This document shows, one piece after another, positions 1 through 5,480 of a stretch of 20,100 nucleotides of DNA; the first letter of the stretch is position 1, and every line of letters begins with the position of its first letter. A program made the position numbers and the translations under genes. The stretch lies in the NCBI GenBank assembly GCA_900547125.1, contig URFU01000025.1:1-20100 (forward strand). The letters run 5' to 3'. The notes below the pieces were generated by a model. The model worked only from the letters and a program-made list of their open reading frames with translations, ran no database searches and was not told the DNA's origin. The DNA comes from an uncultured Collinsella sp. (GTDB lineage Bacteria > Actinomycetota > Coriobacteriia > Coriobacteriales > Coriobacteriaceae).

Positions 1-161
1 TTGTCGATGTTCTCGACCGCAGTGAAGTCAGCCTTGCAGCCCTCTGTCTCAGAGAGAACCTTGTTGATGGCGGCGGTCAGCGTGGTCTTGCCGTGGTCAA
101 CGTGACCGATGGTGCCGATGTTAACATGCGGCTTAGTGCGCTCAAACTTCTCTTTGGCCAT
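1..161 (-). CDS. tuf: Elongation factor Tu, N-terminal part (runs off the window)
   Basis: Translation elongation GTPase that carries aminoacyl-tRNA to the ribosomal A site in the cytoplasm. Only the first 53 codons are in the window. The protein begins MAKEKFERTKPHVNIG and contains the P-loop GHVDHGKTTL at about residues 19-28, which identifies the translational GTPase family and fits EF-Tu closely. The ATG at 159-161 is preceded by a strong GAGGAGGGC ribosome-binding site. It lies about 100 nt downstream of tRNA-Met, at the end of a tRNA-Tyr/Thr/Met series, an arrangement also known from the E. coli tufB operon. No internal promoter stronger than the one at 568-597 was seen, so co-transcription with the tRNAs is inferred. 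Confidence 0.96.
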   Translation of the reverse strand, partial: MAKEKFERTKPHVNIGTIGHVDHGKTTLTAAINKVLSETEGCKADFTAVENID

Positions 162-182
162 AAAGCCCTCCTCTTAACAGGT

Positions 183-246
183 CGTCCCCGGACGGGACTT
201 TGCCTTTATACCATAGTGGCCTCTCAACATACTATTGAGAAGCCAC
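183..246 (-). promoter_or_regulatory. Two hairpins in the tRNA-tuf spacer
   Basis: Between tRNA-Met and tuf the transcript can form two hairpins. The larger pairs 235-246 with 216-227 (12 pairs, one G-U on the minus strand, 7-nt loop). The smaller is a GTCCC/GGGAC stem at 183-197. Neither is followed by a T-run, so an RNA-processing or stability element is likelier than a terminator. That role is inferred. Confidence 0.45.
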
Positions 247-257
247 CGTGTTACCTA

Positions 258-334
258 TGGTAGCGGTGACTGGATTCGAACCAGTGACGCCACGGGTATG
301 AACCGTGTGCTCTAACCAACTGAGCTACACCGCC
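258..334 (-). tRNA. tRNA-Met (anticodon CAT)
   Basis: Complete cloverleaf on the minus strand: acceptor GGCGGTG/CACCGCT (one G-T pair), D stem GCTC/GAGC, anticodon stem CACGG/CCGTG with loop TTCATAC, T loop TTCGAAT. Discriminator A and a genome-encoded CCA (258-260). The anticodon stem lacks the three G-C pairs of initiator tRNA, so this is an elongator type. A lysidine-modified tRNA-Ile(CAT) cannot be excluded by eye. It sits between tRNA-Thr and tuf. Confidence 0.93.
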
Positions 335-337
335 GGA

Positions 338-413
338 TGGAGCCTGCAACCAGACTTGAACTGGTGACCTCTTCGTTACCAACGAAGTGCTCTACCGACT
401 GAGCTATACAGGC
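338..413 (-). tRNA. tRNA-Thr (anticodon GGT)
   Basis: Minus-strand cloverleaf: acceptor GCCTGTA/TGCAGGC, D stem GCTC/GAGC, anticodon stem CTTCG/CGAAG with loop TTGGTAA (anticodon GGT), T loop TTCAAGT, discriminator T, encoded CCA at 338-340. It is 3 nt upstream of tRNA-Met, so the two are surely processed from one transcript. Confidence 0.95.
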
Positions 414-423
414 ACTTGACGGG

Positions 424-505
424 TGGGAGCTATAGGATTCGAACCTATGTAGGCAGAGCCAACGGGTTTACAGCCCGTCCCCATTAACCACTCGGGCAAA
501 CTCCC
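424..505 (-). tRNA. tRNA-Tyr (anticodon GTA)
   Basis: Minus-strand class II tRNA with a long variable arm, acceptor GGGAGTT/AGCTCCC, anticodon stem CGGGC/CCGTT region with loop TGTAAAC (anticodon GTA), T loop TTCGAAT, discriminator A. The bases after the discriminator are CCC, so CCA is not encoded, unlike its two neighbours. First gene of the tRNA-tuf operon, about 60 nt below the promoter. Confidence 0.95.
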
Positions 506-567
506 AATCGTTCAAGTATCCGCTGGTTCTTTGGCCTTTTGGACCGCCGCCCCCGCGAACGAAAAAG

Positions 568-597
568 ATAATACGATGCAACCTTGGGGGCTGTCAA
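568..597 (-). promoter_or_regulatory. Promoter of the tRNA-tuf operon
   Basis: On the minus strand a perfect -35 TTGACA (592-597) is followed after 18 bp by TATTAT (568-573), a near-consensus -10. The GC-rich stretch just downstream, around the expected start (541-560), resembles the discriminator of stable-RNA promoters. The first gene served is tRNA-Tyr. Confidence 0.85.
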
Positions 598-812
598 CGA
601 AAACCTCTAGATACACGGTGCCGGGCGTATCTATATGCCTTTGACCTGCGTTTTTGTTGAGTTTAGATATGAAGGACGGTGGATTTCGCTACACTGGTGA
701 CATTTCCCAAGGGAACACTTTGGCACGGTGGAGTACGTCTACAGCATCGACCTTCGATAACGACCCTCTTGCACTATTACATAGGTTGCGATCGGGCTTT
801 TCCGGCACGAAC
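598..812. other. Intergenic stretch, no gene recognised
   Basis: No convincing coding region. A 60-codon frame from TTG at 654 runs into the repeats and resembles no known protein. A weak plus-strand promoter-like pair (TTGACC near 641, TAGATA 17 bp later) is the only other signal. It leads into the repeat field at 813-1203. Confidence 0.5.
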
Positions 813-955
813 GAGCGTGGATTTTCTCCCGTTTGAAATCGAGCGTGGATAATCTCCCTCTTTTAGCACGGCTTCGAATCCAAAGTGGCAGATTATCCAC
901 GCTCATTCACTAAGCGGGAGATTTTCCACGCTCGTACGTCCAGAAATCCACGCTC
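813..955. repeat. Repeat family A: five copies of GAGCGTGGAnnnTCTCCC
   Basis: Five copies of a motif of about 18 bp. Two are forward (813-831, 841-858) and three are inverted (887-904, 914-933, 943-955, the last truncated). The middle pair, 841-858 with 887-904, forms a stem with 15 uninterrupted pairs around a 28-nt loop. The core GAGCGTGGA is kept in all copies; the AT-rich centre varies between TTTT, TAA and AAAA. No open reading frame explains the conservation. Function unknown. Confidence 0.8.
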
Positions 956-986
956 AAGGTAAACGGCTGGGCCCGCTCCCGCCCTT

Positions 987-1203
987 GTCTCGATCTGTAA
1001 CATTTAGAGAACATTTTCTCCCCTATCTGTTACAGATCGAGACATTACGCAGAGACCCCAGCTTACGTCTCATTCTGTAACAGTACGAACGGTTTTCCGC
1101 CCCTTCGTGTTGCAAATCGAGATATTACCCGCCAACCCGTCTTAACATCTCAATCTGTAACAGCTTGAAGAGAAATAACGGTCTAGATGTTACAGATCAA
1201 GAT
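987..1203. repeat. Repeat family B: three inverted-repeat units with exact 80-bp period
   Basis: Each unit has a forward 16-mer (type GTCTCGATCTGTAACA) at 987, 1067 and 1147, and its inverted partner (type TGTTACAGATCGAGAC) at 1028, 1108 and 1188. Both series repeat at exactly 80 bp. Unit 1 arms are a perfect 16-bp inverted repeat; units 2 and 3 carry a few changes. The 25-nt loops and 23-24-nt spacers are largely unrelated between units, so this is not simple recent tandem duplication under drift alone. It ends about 45 bp from the 3' end of the DUF262 pseudogene. Confidence 0.85.
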
Positions 1204-1247
1204 TGAATCGTTTGGACTGAATGTCCCCAAGATATTGCTGGCGGTCA

Positions 1248-3098
1248 CTAGAACTCAATCTCGTCAAAGTCAAAAGCTTTCAAAGTGAGTCCAACGAGCT
1301 TGTCTGTGCGCTCTTGAATCTGCTCGCTGGTCCAGGTATCCGTGTTTACCAACTCGTCGTTCAGGTTCAACCCGTTGCGGTATCCGACATTCGCCCCGTT
1401 GACATCCTTGCGGTCTCGCTTGGTCACAAAGGGCATGTTGCTTAGCTTTGAGTTATACCCGGTGATGGTTAGATTTCCAAGCGTGTGGACCTGTTTCTCC
1501 TGCACCTCAATCGCCTTAGACATGTCGCCGTCCGCAACCATCTTCACCCATTCATCTGGAATGTTCTTGCCCTGAGGGAAGATGTGCTCGATTGTCCAGA
1601 CGTAGTTTCCGGAGGCGTATCGTTCCCAAAGTGACTTCATCTCTTTCGTAACGCTCGGAGATGCGATAACAGTAAGGATGTAGCGCGTCATATCGGGATT
1701 GACGTCGTAAATCGGCCCCTCAAGACGTTCTTTGAAGGAAGCGTCACTGGCAGACACGTCGACGAGGCGCTTCTTGATGTACTCCGCGGCCGCAATGCCC
1801 TTGAGACCCTCGCTTTCGAGGCTCTCGCAAATACCGATGAAGAGCCTCTCAAGGTCACGTGTGGGAGGCGTATCGGTGAGGTTGCGTCGGACAAAGAAGC
1901 AGACGAGGAGCTTAACAAGAAGCGCGAGGGTTTCATCTTTTAGCTCCAACTGGTTCTGCTTCTTGAAGAGGAACAGCAGCATCAGGTAAGATGCGACGCC
2001 CTGCGCTCTCGAAAGCTCCAAAAGCTGATGCGAAAGCTCGGAATCCGGGCCCTCTTGATCGAGTCCAATGATCTTCGAGTAGAGTGCGGAATTCTCGGTC
2101 AGCTCGTCCAACACCTTAAGGGCGCCGTCATCGGCTTCCATCCGCTTCTCGTAGATTTTCAGAAGGTTGGAACGCGTGGCAACGGAACCGAGGGGGAGTT
2201 GGGAGCCAGATTCGCCGATAAATGGCTTGTTCACCTCCCGGCGGAAGGCATCGTAGTTCTGGCGGAAGAAGCGCTCCTGCGTCTTGTAGTCATCGCCGAG
2301 ATTGTGGAGCACTTCCTGCCAGCGTTCAAAGTAATAGTCGAGCTGTCCGTCATCCACCCCGGCAACCTTGCCGAGAAGCATGTTCTTGATAAGGTCGACA
2401 GCGCTCAAGGGAACACCGCGGTTGTTAAGGGACGCGAACAAGGTGTAGGCGTCAGCATGGCTATCTACGGTAATCTGGACCACGACCGCCGAGCACACCA
2501 GCCTGCAGATATCAAGGAGGCAGCGAACGCACTCGATTCCGTCCCTGCCTCCAACGTCCTCACCCAGTCGATCGTAAAAGTAGTTGAATGCCTTAGACAT
2601 CTTTCTCAGACCAAGGAACTTCGGCTTTTGCATAACCGCATCTAGGCCGATATGTTCCTTCAAGATCCAGCGGTAATCCTCAAGATTATGATTCTGAACC
2701 TGAGGAATAACGCGCGTCATTGACTTGTCAGATTTCAAGATCAGACGATTGCGCAGGGGTCAGATATCGTCCAACATCATGTCGTCATCGATAGAATCCT
2801 TATGCTCCATGATGCGAGTATAGAGGGCGGCAAGGAGAAGGCTGAGCGTCGTCAGGCGTTGTTGGCCATCGATAACTTCATAGTGAATGGTATCCATCTT
2901 GGAATTCACAGTCCCGTTCACGACAATAAACGAGCCCAGAAAGTAGCCGGCGTCGTTTTGGGTGATATCGTCATAGAGATTCGCCCAGTCGCGCTGATTC
3001 CAAGTATATTCGCGCTGGTAACGAGGAATGTCATAGATTTTTAGCATATCGGTCGACAAAATATTGGCAACCGTTGGATCCTCTACGCTATTAATCAT
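1248..3098 (-). pseudogene. GmrSD-like DUF262/DUF1524 nuclease gene, broken by one in-frame TGA
   Basis: The family comprises type IV restriction-like enzymes (GmrSD, SspE, BrxU relatives) in which DUF262 hydrolyses nucleotide and DUF1524 is an HNH nuclease. The first part (112 residues from ATG 3098) has PRYQREYTW at 25-33 and the signature DGQQRLTTL at 77-85. A TGA at 2760-2762 stops it. The same frame then continues without shift for about 500 codons: RVIPQVQNHN, the SLNNRGVPLSAVDLIKN motif, and the HNH region IEHIFPQ ... HTLGNLTITGYNSKLSN near the C-terminus. All nuclease residues I can see are present, so one base change (for example CGA to TGA) separates this from a full gene of about 617 codons. 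ATG 3098 lies 6 nt after AGGA; ATG 3101 is the alternative. It stands alone between repeats and a tRNA-associated junction. Readthrough at the leaky TGA-C context or a sequencing error are alternatives to a dead gene. Confidence 0.85.
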
Positions 3099-3118
3099 CA
3101 TGGGTCCTTTCAATCGCC

Positions 3119-3419
3119 TTGCTCACAAACGACGGGAAATCCTTGTCGCTCTTGACTTCTCGCGCCGAATTAAATCTAGACTATAGTAATACCCATGGGC
3201 TACAGGAAAGAGAGCCGTGCACGGCGTGCGATCTTTCGAGAAGCAACATCGGAGCTCTCAGCGCCCTGGTCACTTTCCACTCTATCCCAGTTGGAGACAC
3301 AAAGCCCAAAACTCTAATGGAGACAGCAACTGTAAGCTTGGCTTTTCCCGCTTCATTGCACGCGTTTATTGACAATGAGCATCGGTTGCAAAACACACAA
3401 GTGCACTTTCAGATTTAAT
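3119..3419. other. Intergenic stretch upstream of the DUF262 gene, no gene recognised
   Basis: Open frames exist on both strands but show no recognisable protein or convincing ribosome-binding site. A minus-strand TATAGT at 3180-3185 could be the -10 box of the DUF262 gene, but its -35 region is poor. Confidence 0.4.
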
Positions 3420-3462
3420 TGTTGCATTTTTGTTGCATGAACTGTTGCATGAAAATGCAACA
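3420..3462. repeat. Four phased TGTTGCAT octamers
   Basis: TGTTGCAT occurs at 3420, 3431 and 3443, followed by its inverse ATGCAACA at 3455. Start-to-start steps are 11, 12 and 12 bp, close to one helical turn. The last two form a perfect 8-bp hairpin with a GAAA loop. This resembles a cluster of binding sites on one face of the helix; the binding protein is unknown. Confidence 0.65.
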
Positions 3463-3494
3463 TCGGGAGCCATACGGCCCCCGACCTGCGAAAA

Positions 3495-3516
3495 CTCATG
3501 GAGCCAGTGACAGGAA
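3495..3516 (-). repeat. Duplicated 3' end of tRNA-Thr (att-like direct repeat)
   Basis: A 22-bp stretch identical to 3685-3706, covering the CCA end, acceptor 3' strand and part of the T arm of tRNA-Thr(TGT), lies 190 bp downstream of the real gene in the same orientation. Such a copy is what integration at a tRNA 3' end leaves behind. The DNA between the copies (3517-3684) is only a terminator and a GC-rich, hairpin-dense stretch with no integrase or gene, so at most a scar remains. Confidence 0.6.
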
Positions 3517-3639
3517 GTCCGCGTATTCGCTTCGCGAATCCGCTCCGGCTTCGGATGCCTGCCTGCATCCTCGCCCGCTCGCTACGGACGCTCCGCGTTC
3601 GCTTGACGCTCGCGCCCTCGCAGGCTCGATTCCGGCACA

Positions 3640-3678
3640 CATAAGAAACGGGCCCTGTCCCACAAGGGAACAGAGCCC
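3640..3678 (-). terminator. Terminator of tRNA-Thr(TGT)
   Basis: Stem of 3666-3678 with 3650-3661 around a 4-nt loop, followed on the minus strand by GTTTCTTATG. Two imperfect positions are G-U pairs on the minus strand but C-A mismatches on the plus strand, which supports minus-strand transcription from the tRNA. Confidence 0.65.
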
Positions 3679-3688
3679 GAAACTCTCA

Positions 3689-3763
3689 TGGAGCCAGTGA
3701 CAGGAATCGAACCTGCAACCCACTGATTACAAATCAGTTGCGCTACCGTTGCGCCACACTGGC
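3689..3763 (-). tRNA. tRNA-Thr (anticodon TGT)
   Basis: Minus-strand cloverleaf: acceptor GCCAGTG/CACTGGC, D stem GCGC/GCGC, anticodon stem ACTGA/TCAGT with loop TTTGTAA (anticodon TGT), T loop TTCGATT, discriminator T, encoded CCA at 3689-3691. It is a separate single-gene unit with its own terminator, and its 3' end is the one copied at 3495-3516. Confidence 0.95.
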
Positions 3764-3793
3764 ACACTTGGCGCTTTCGCGCGAAGCCAGATA

Positions 3794-3822
3794 AGAATAA
3801 AGGAATTAGGGGCACGGCGCAA
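3794..3822 (-). promoter_or_regulatory. Probable promoter of tRNA-Thr(TGT)
   Basis: Minus-strand TTGCGC (3817-3822) and TATTCT (3794-3799) with ideal 17-bp spacing, about 30 bp upstream of the mature tRNA. The -10 matches 4 of 6 bases and the -35 only 3 of 6. Confidence 0.45.
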
Positions 3823-3997
3823 CAGGTCTGCGATACGACATGCGCACGTGATGCACGTTTAACCTGTTTAATTAACCCGGCATATTCATTCCGCACTGAT
3901 AACTGTATCAAAGCGCACAGACTTTTATGAAAGCGCCTAATAGCAGCGTGCGCGCTGAACAGTGATTACGGCAACACCGCCGCACAAACGGTAATTG

Positions 3998-4003
3998 TAT
4001 AAT
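3998..4003 (+). promoter_or_regulatory. Probable -10 box of the lipoprotein operon
   Basis: Perfect TATAAT, 34 bp before the lipoprotein start codon. No good -35 element stands 16-18 bp upstream, so the assignment depends on the -10 alone. Confidence 0.5.
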
Positions 4004-4037
4004 CTGCTTGTCGGGAACTAGCAAAAGGAGATTTGCT

Positions 4038-4544
4038 ATGCTGCAAACACAACCCATATCTCGCAAGGCCTTCGTTGCCACCGGCATCGGTGCACTTCTG
4101 ACCCTCGCAGGCTGCCAACAGCGCGCATCCAATTCAGAGCCCAAGGAGACAGAGGACGAAAACACCCAGGAATCCAAAGAGACTGAGGGTAAGGCAGAAC
4201 CCAAAGACGTCTTCACGATAAGCGGTGTTGAACGTGGTGAGGACGATGATTACGGTTACTGGGAAATGTATGTCACCGTCGTGAACAACAGCAAGGAACC
4301 CCAGCAGTTCCTTGGTTTCCACATCGACGAGCTAGATATGGACGGAAACATCATCGACTCCTACATGTCCTATAACAAGAACGCTGCCTACACCACTGTG
4401 GAACCCGGACAGTCCTATACGATCGACCTCACCGAGGCCGTCGATGACAACGTCGCCGGCATGCAGAGTCGTTACTGCGAGTATGGGGACGAGGACGACC
4501 CCACGCGCAGCGATTACAGCACTCCGTATAAGCAGATGTTCTAA
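4038..4544 (+). CDS. Putative lipoprotein of unknown function
   Basis: Predicted 168-residue secreted lipoprotein anchored to the outer face of the cell membrane. The start is ATG 4038, 7 nt after AAGGAG; an upstream in-frame GTG/TTG extension lacks such a site. Residues 1-26 are a lipoprotein signal: a short basic stretch, a hydrophobic core and the lipobox LAGC with Cys26. Residues 27-55 are an acidic, Glu/Lys-rich linker. The rest looks like a small beta-sandwich (WEMYVTVVNNSKEP ... FHIDELDMDGN ... VEPGQSYTIDL), similar in style to FxLYD or DUF5067-type extracellular domains. I do not recognise the exact family. The gene precedes a membrane-protein gene by 15 nt, so the two are probably co-transcribed and may act together at the envelope. 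Confidence 0.8.
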   Translation: MLQTQPISRKAFVATGIGALLTLAGCQQRASNSEPKETEDENTQESKETEGKAEPKDVFTISGVERGEDDDYGYWEMYVTVVNNSKEPQQFLGFHIDELDMDGNIIDSYMSYNKNAAYTTVEPGQSYTIDLTEAVDDNVAGMQSRYCEYGDEDDPTRSDYSTPYKQMF

Positions 4545-4559
4545 GAAAGAAGATCAGCC

Positions 4560-5147
4560 GTGAACGATATCGACTCAACTCCACTCGGCCAGTTCCGAAA
4601 GAAGACCGTCATCACGACCCTGGCGCTCATCGTCATCTCGGTGGTATTCGTCATTATTGCCGTATCAGTCCAGTCGGATGCACAGAGCAACTACTCAGAG
4701 TACCTACGCATTACGTCAACGTACGAATTTCTCGACGGGAGCGACTACCTGGATAAATACAACAACGCGACCTCAACCGCCACATTTTGTATAGGAGTAT
4801 CCGCACTGGCAATTTCCGCTGCCGTCGTTTCTGGCATCGCATGGATCGGAACGAATCTCCTCATTGCCAATAAGCGCACCATCCTCGCAGTCCAGAAGGC
4901 AATTGACACGCCTATGGAGCTCGAAGCCTGTACCGGCGCCGTAGATGCCCCCATTGGTTCAAGCATTACGTTCCAAGAGGAGGGAGACACACTCGTAGCC
5001 ACTAACCTTGTGGGCGAGCCGGTCGGCGCCCTCAACAAGGAGTTCGCTGATCGAATCAAAGCGGCAGAACAAAATGAAACTGCCAAGGCGTATGTCACCT
5101 CATACCGCGGCAACCATCCCGTAATCGAGGTCACAGCGAACGCATAG
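4560..5147 (+). CDS. Two-helix membrane protein of unknown function
   Basis: A 195-residue protein starting at GTG 4560; a purine-rich AAGAAAGAAG stretch upstream is a modest ribosome-binding site. Residues about 15-37 (ITTLALIVISVVFVIIAV) and 74-100 (FCIGVSALAISAAVVSGIAW) are hydrophobic helices, flanking a loop of about 38 residues. The C-terminal half (about 105-195) is soluble and probably cytoplasmic, ending in a basic/acidic mixed segment. No catalytic motif is visible and the family is not recognised. It follows the lipoprotein gene closely and ends before a strong terminator, so the two form a short operon. Confidence 0.75.
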   Translation: MNDIDSTPLGQFRKKTVITTLALIVISVVFVIIAVSVQSDAQSNYSEYLRITSTYEFLDGSDYLDKYNNATSTATFCIGVSALAISAAVVSGIAWIGTNLLIANKRTILAVQKAIDTPMELEACTGAVDAPIGSSITFQEEGDTLVATNLVGEPVGALNKEFADRIKAAEQNETAKAYVTSYRGNHPVIEVTANA

Positions 5148-5159
5148 ACGTTACTCTCC

Positions 5160-5189
5160 GGGACGAGCTTCGGCTTGCCCCTTTCTTTT
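5160..5189 (+). terminator. Rho-independent terminator of the lipoprotein operon
   Basis: GGG-A-CGAGC, TTCG loop, GCTTG-CCC (one bulged A, one G-T pair), then CTTTCTTTTA. It lies 12 bp after the membrane-protein stop codon. Confidence 0.8.
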
Positions 5190-5220
5190 ACGTAATTACC
5201 CGCATCGCTCACCATCTTAG

Positions 5221-5247
5221 CCAGATAATAGTCTGCATGTTATCTGG
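5221..5247. other. Dyad CCAGATAA-N11-TTATCTGG
   Basis: Perfect 8-bp inverted repeat with an 11-bp spacer in the 330-bp gap between the membrane-protein gene and the HTH-HipA gene. It could be an operator or a weak hairpin. The rest of 5190-5410 shows nothing further that I can support. Confidence 0.4.
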
Positions 5248-5410
5248 ACAGCTTAAACAACCGTGTCAAGCAATCAACCCCCTTGTCTGCTAAGAAGCTA
5301 CTGTGCGTTGCGGTTGATCTTCCGCAGGCATTTAATAATGCGTAATTCTCTACAATCGTTCAGCCAAAAGCCCATTCATTTCAGCCATTTCGACCTCAAT
5401 TTCAAAACCC

Positions 5411-5470
5411 TTCGCCAGAACGAATAGTTTTAATTACAATGGAATAGATAAAACTATTCGTTCTGGCGAA
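5411..5470. promoter_or_regulatory. Long inverted repeat at the HTH-HipA promoter (probable autoregulatory operator)
   Basis: Arms 5411-5431 and 5450-5470 are a perfect 21-bp inverted repeat around an 18-bp AT-rich spacer, and similarity continues outward on both sides with few mismatches. Each arm contains its own dyad TTCG-N6-CGAA (5411-5424, 5457-5470). A TACAAT -10-like box lies in the spacer (5435-5440). The right arm ends 10 bp before the start codon. Two operators flanking a promoter is a common plan for toxin-antitoxin repression; the repressor is probably the HTH domain of the next gene. Confidence 0.75.
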
Positions 5471-5480
5471 TGGTTTCGAG

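Noticed and set aside
654..836. 60-codon frame from a TTG start in the intergenic region
   Set aside because: No ribosome-binding site, no recognisable protein, and its end runs into repeat family A.
813..1203. CRISPR array
   Set aside because: Repeats alternate in orientation, two unrelated families are mixed, the spacers are not unique protospacer-sized units between identical direct repeats, and no cas gene is in view.
3119..3640. Small open frames on both strands in the tRNA-Thr/DUF262 junction
   Set aside because: None has a good start site or recognisable domain; several cross tRNA or terminator sequence.
3517..3640. A second, disrupted tRNA gene in the GC-rich stretch between the 22-bp repeats
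   Set aside because: Only the 3' end matches a tRNA. A T-arm-like word near 3623-3635 lies without acceptor, D or anticodon stems.
4008..4037. Ten-residue N-terminal extension of the lipoprotein
   Set aside because: It would place the signal peptide internally and lacks a ribosome-binding site; ATG 4038 follows AAGGAG.
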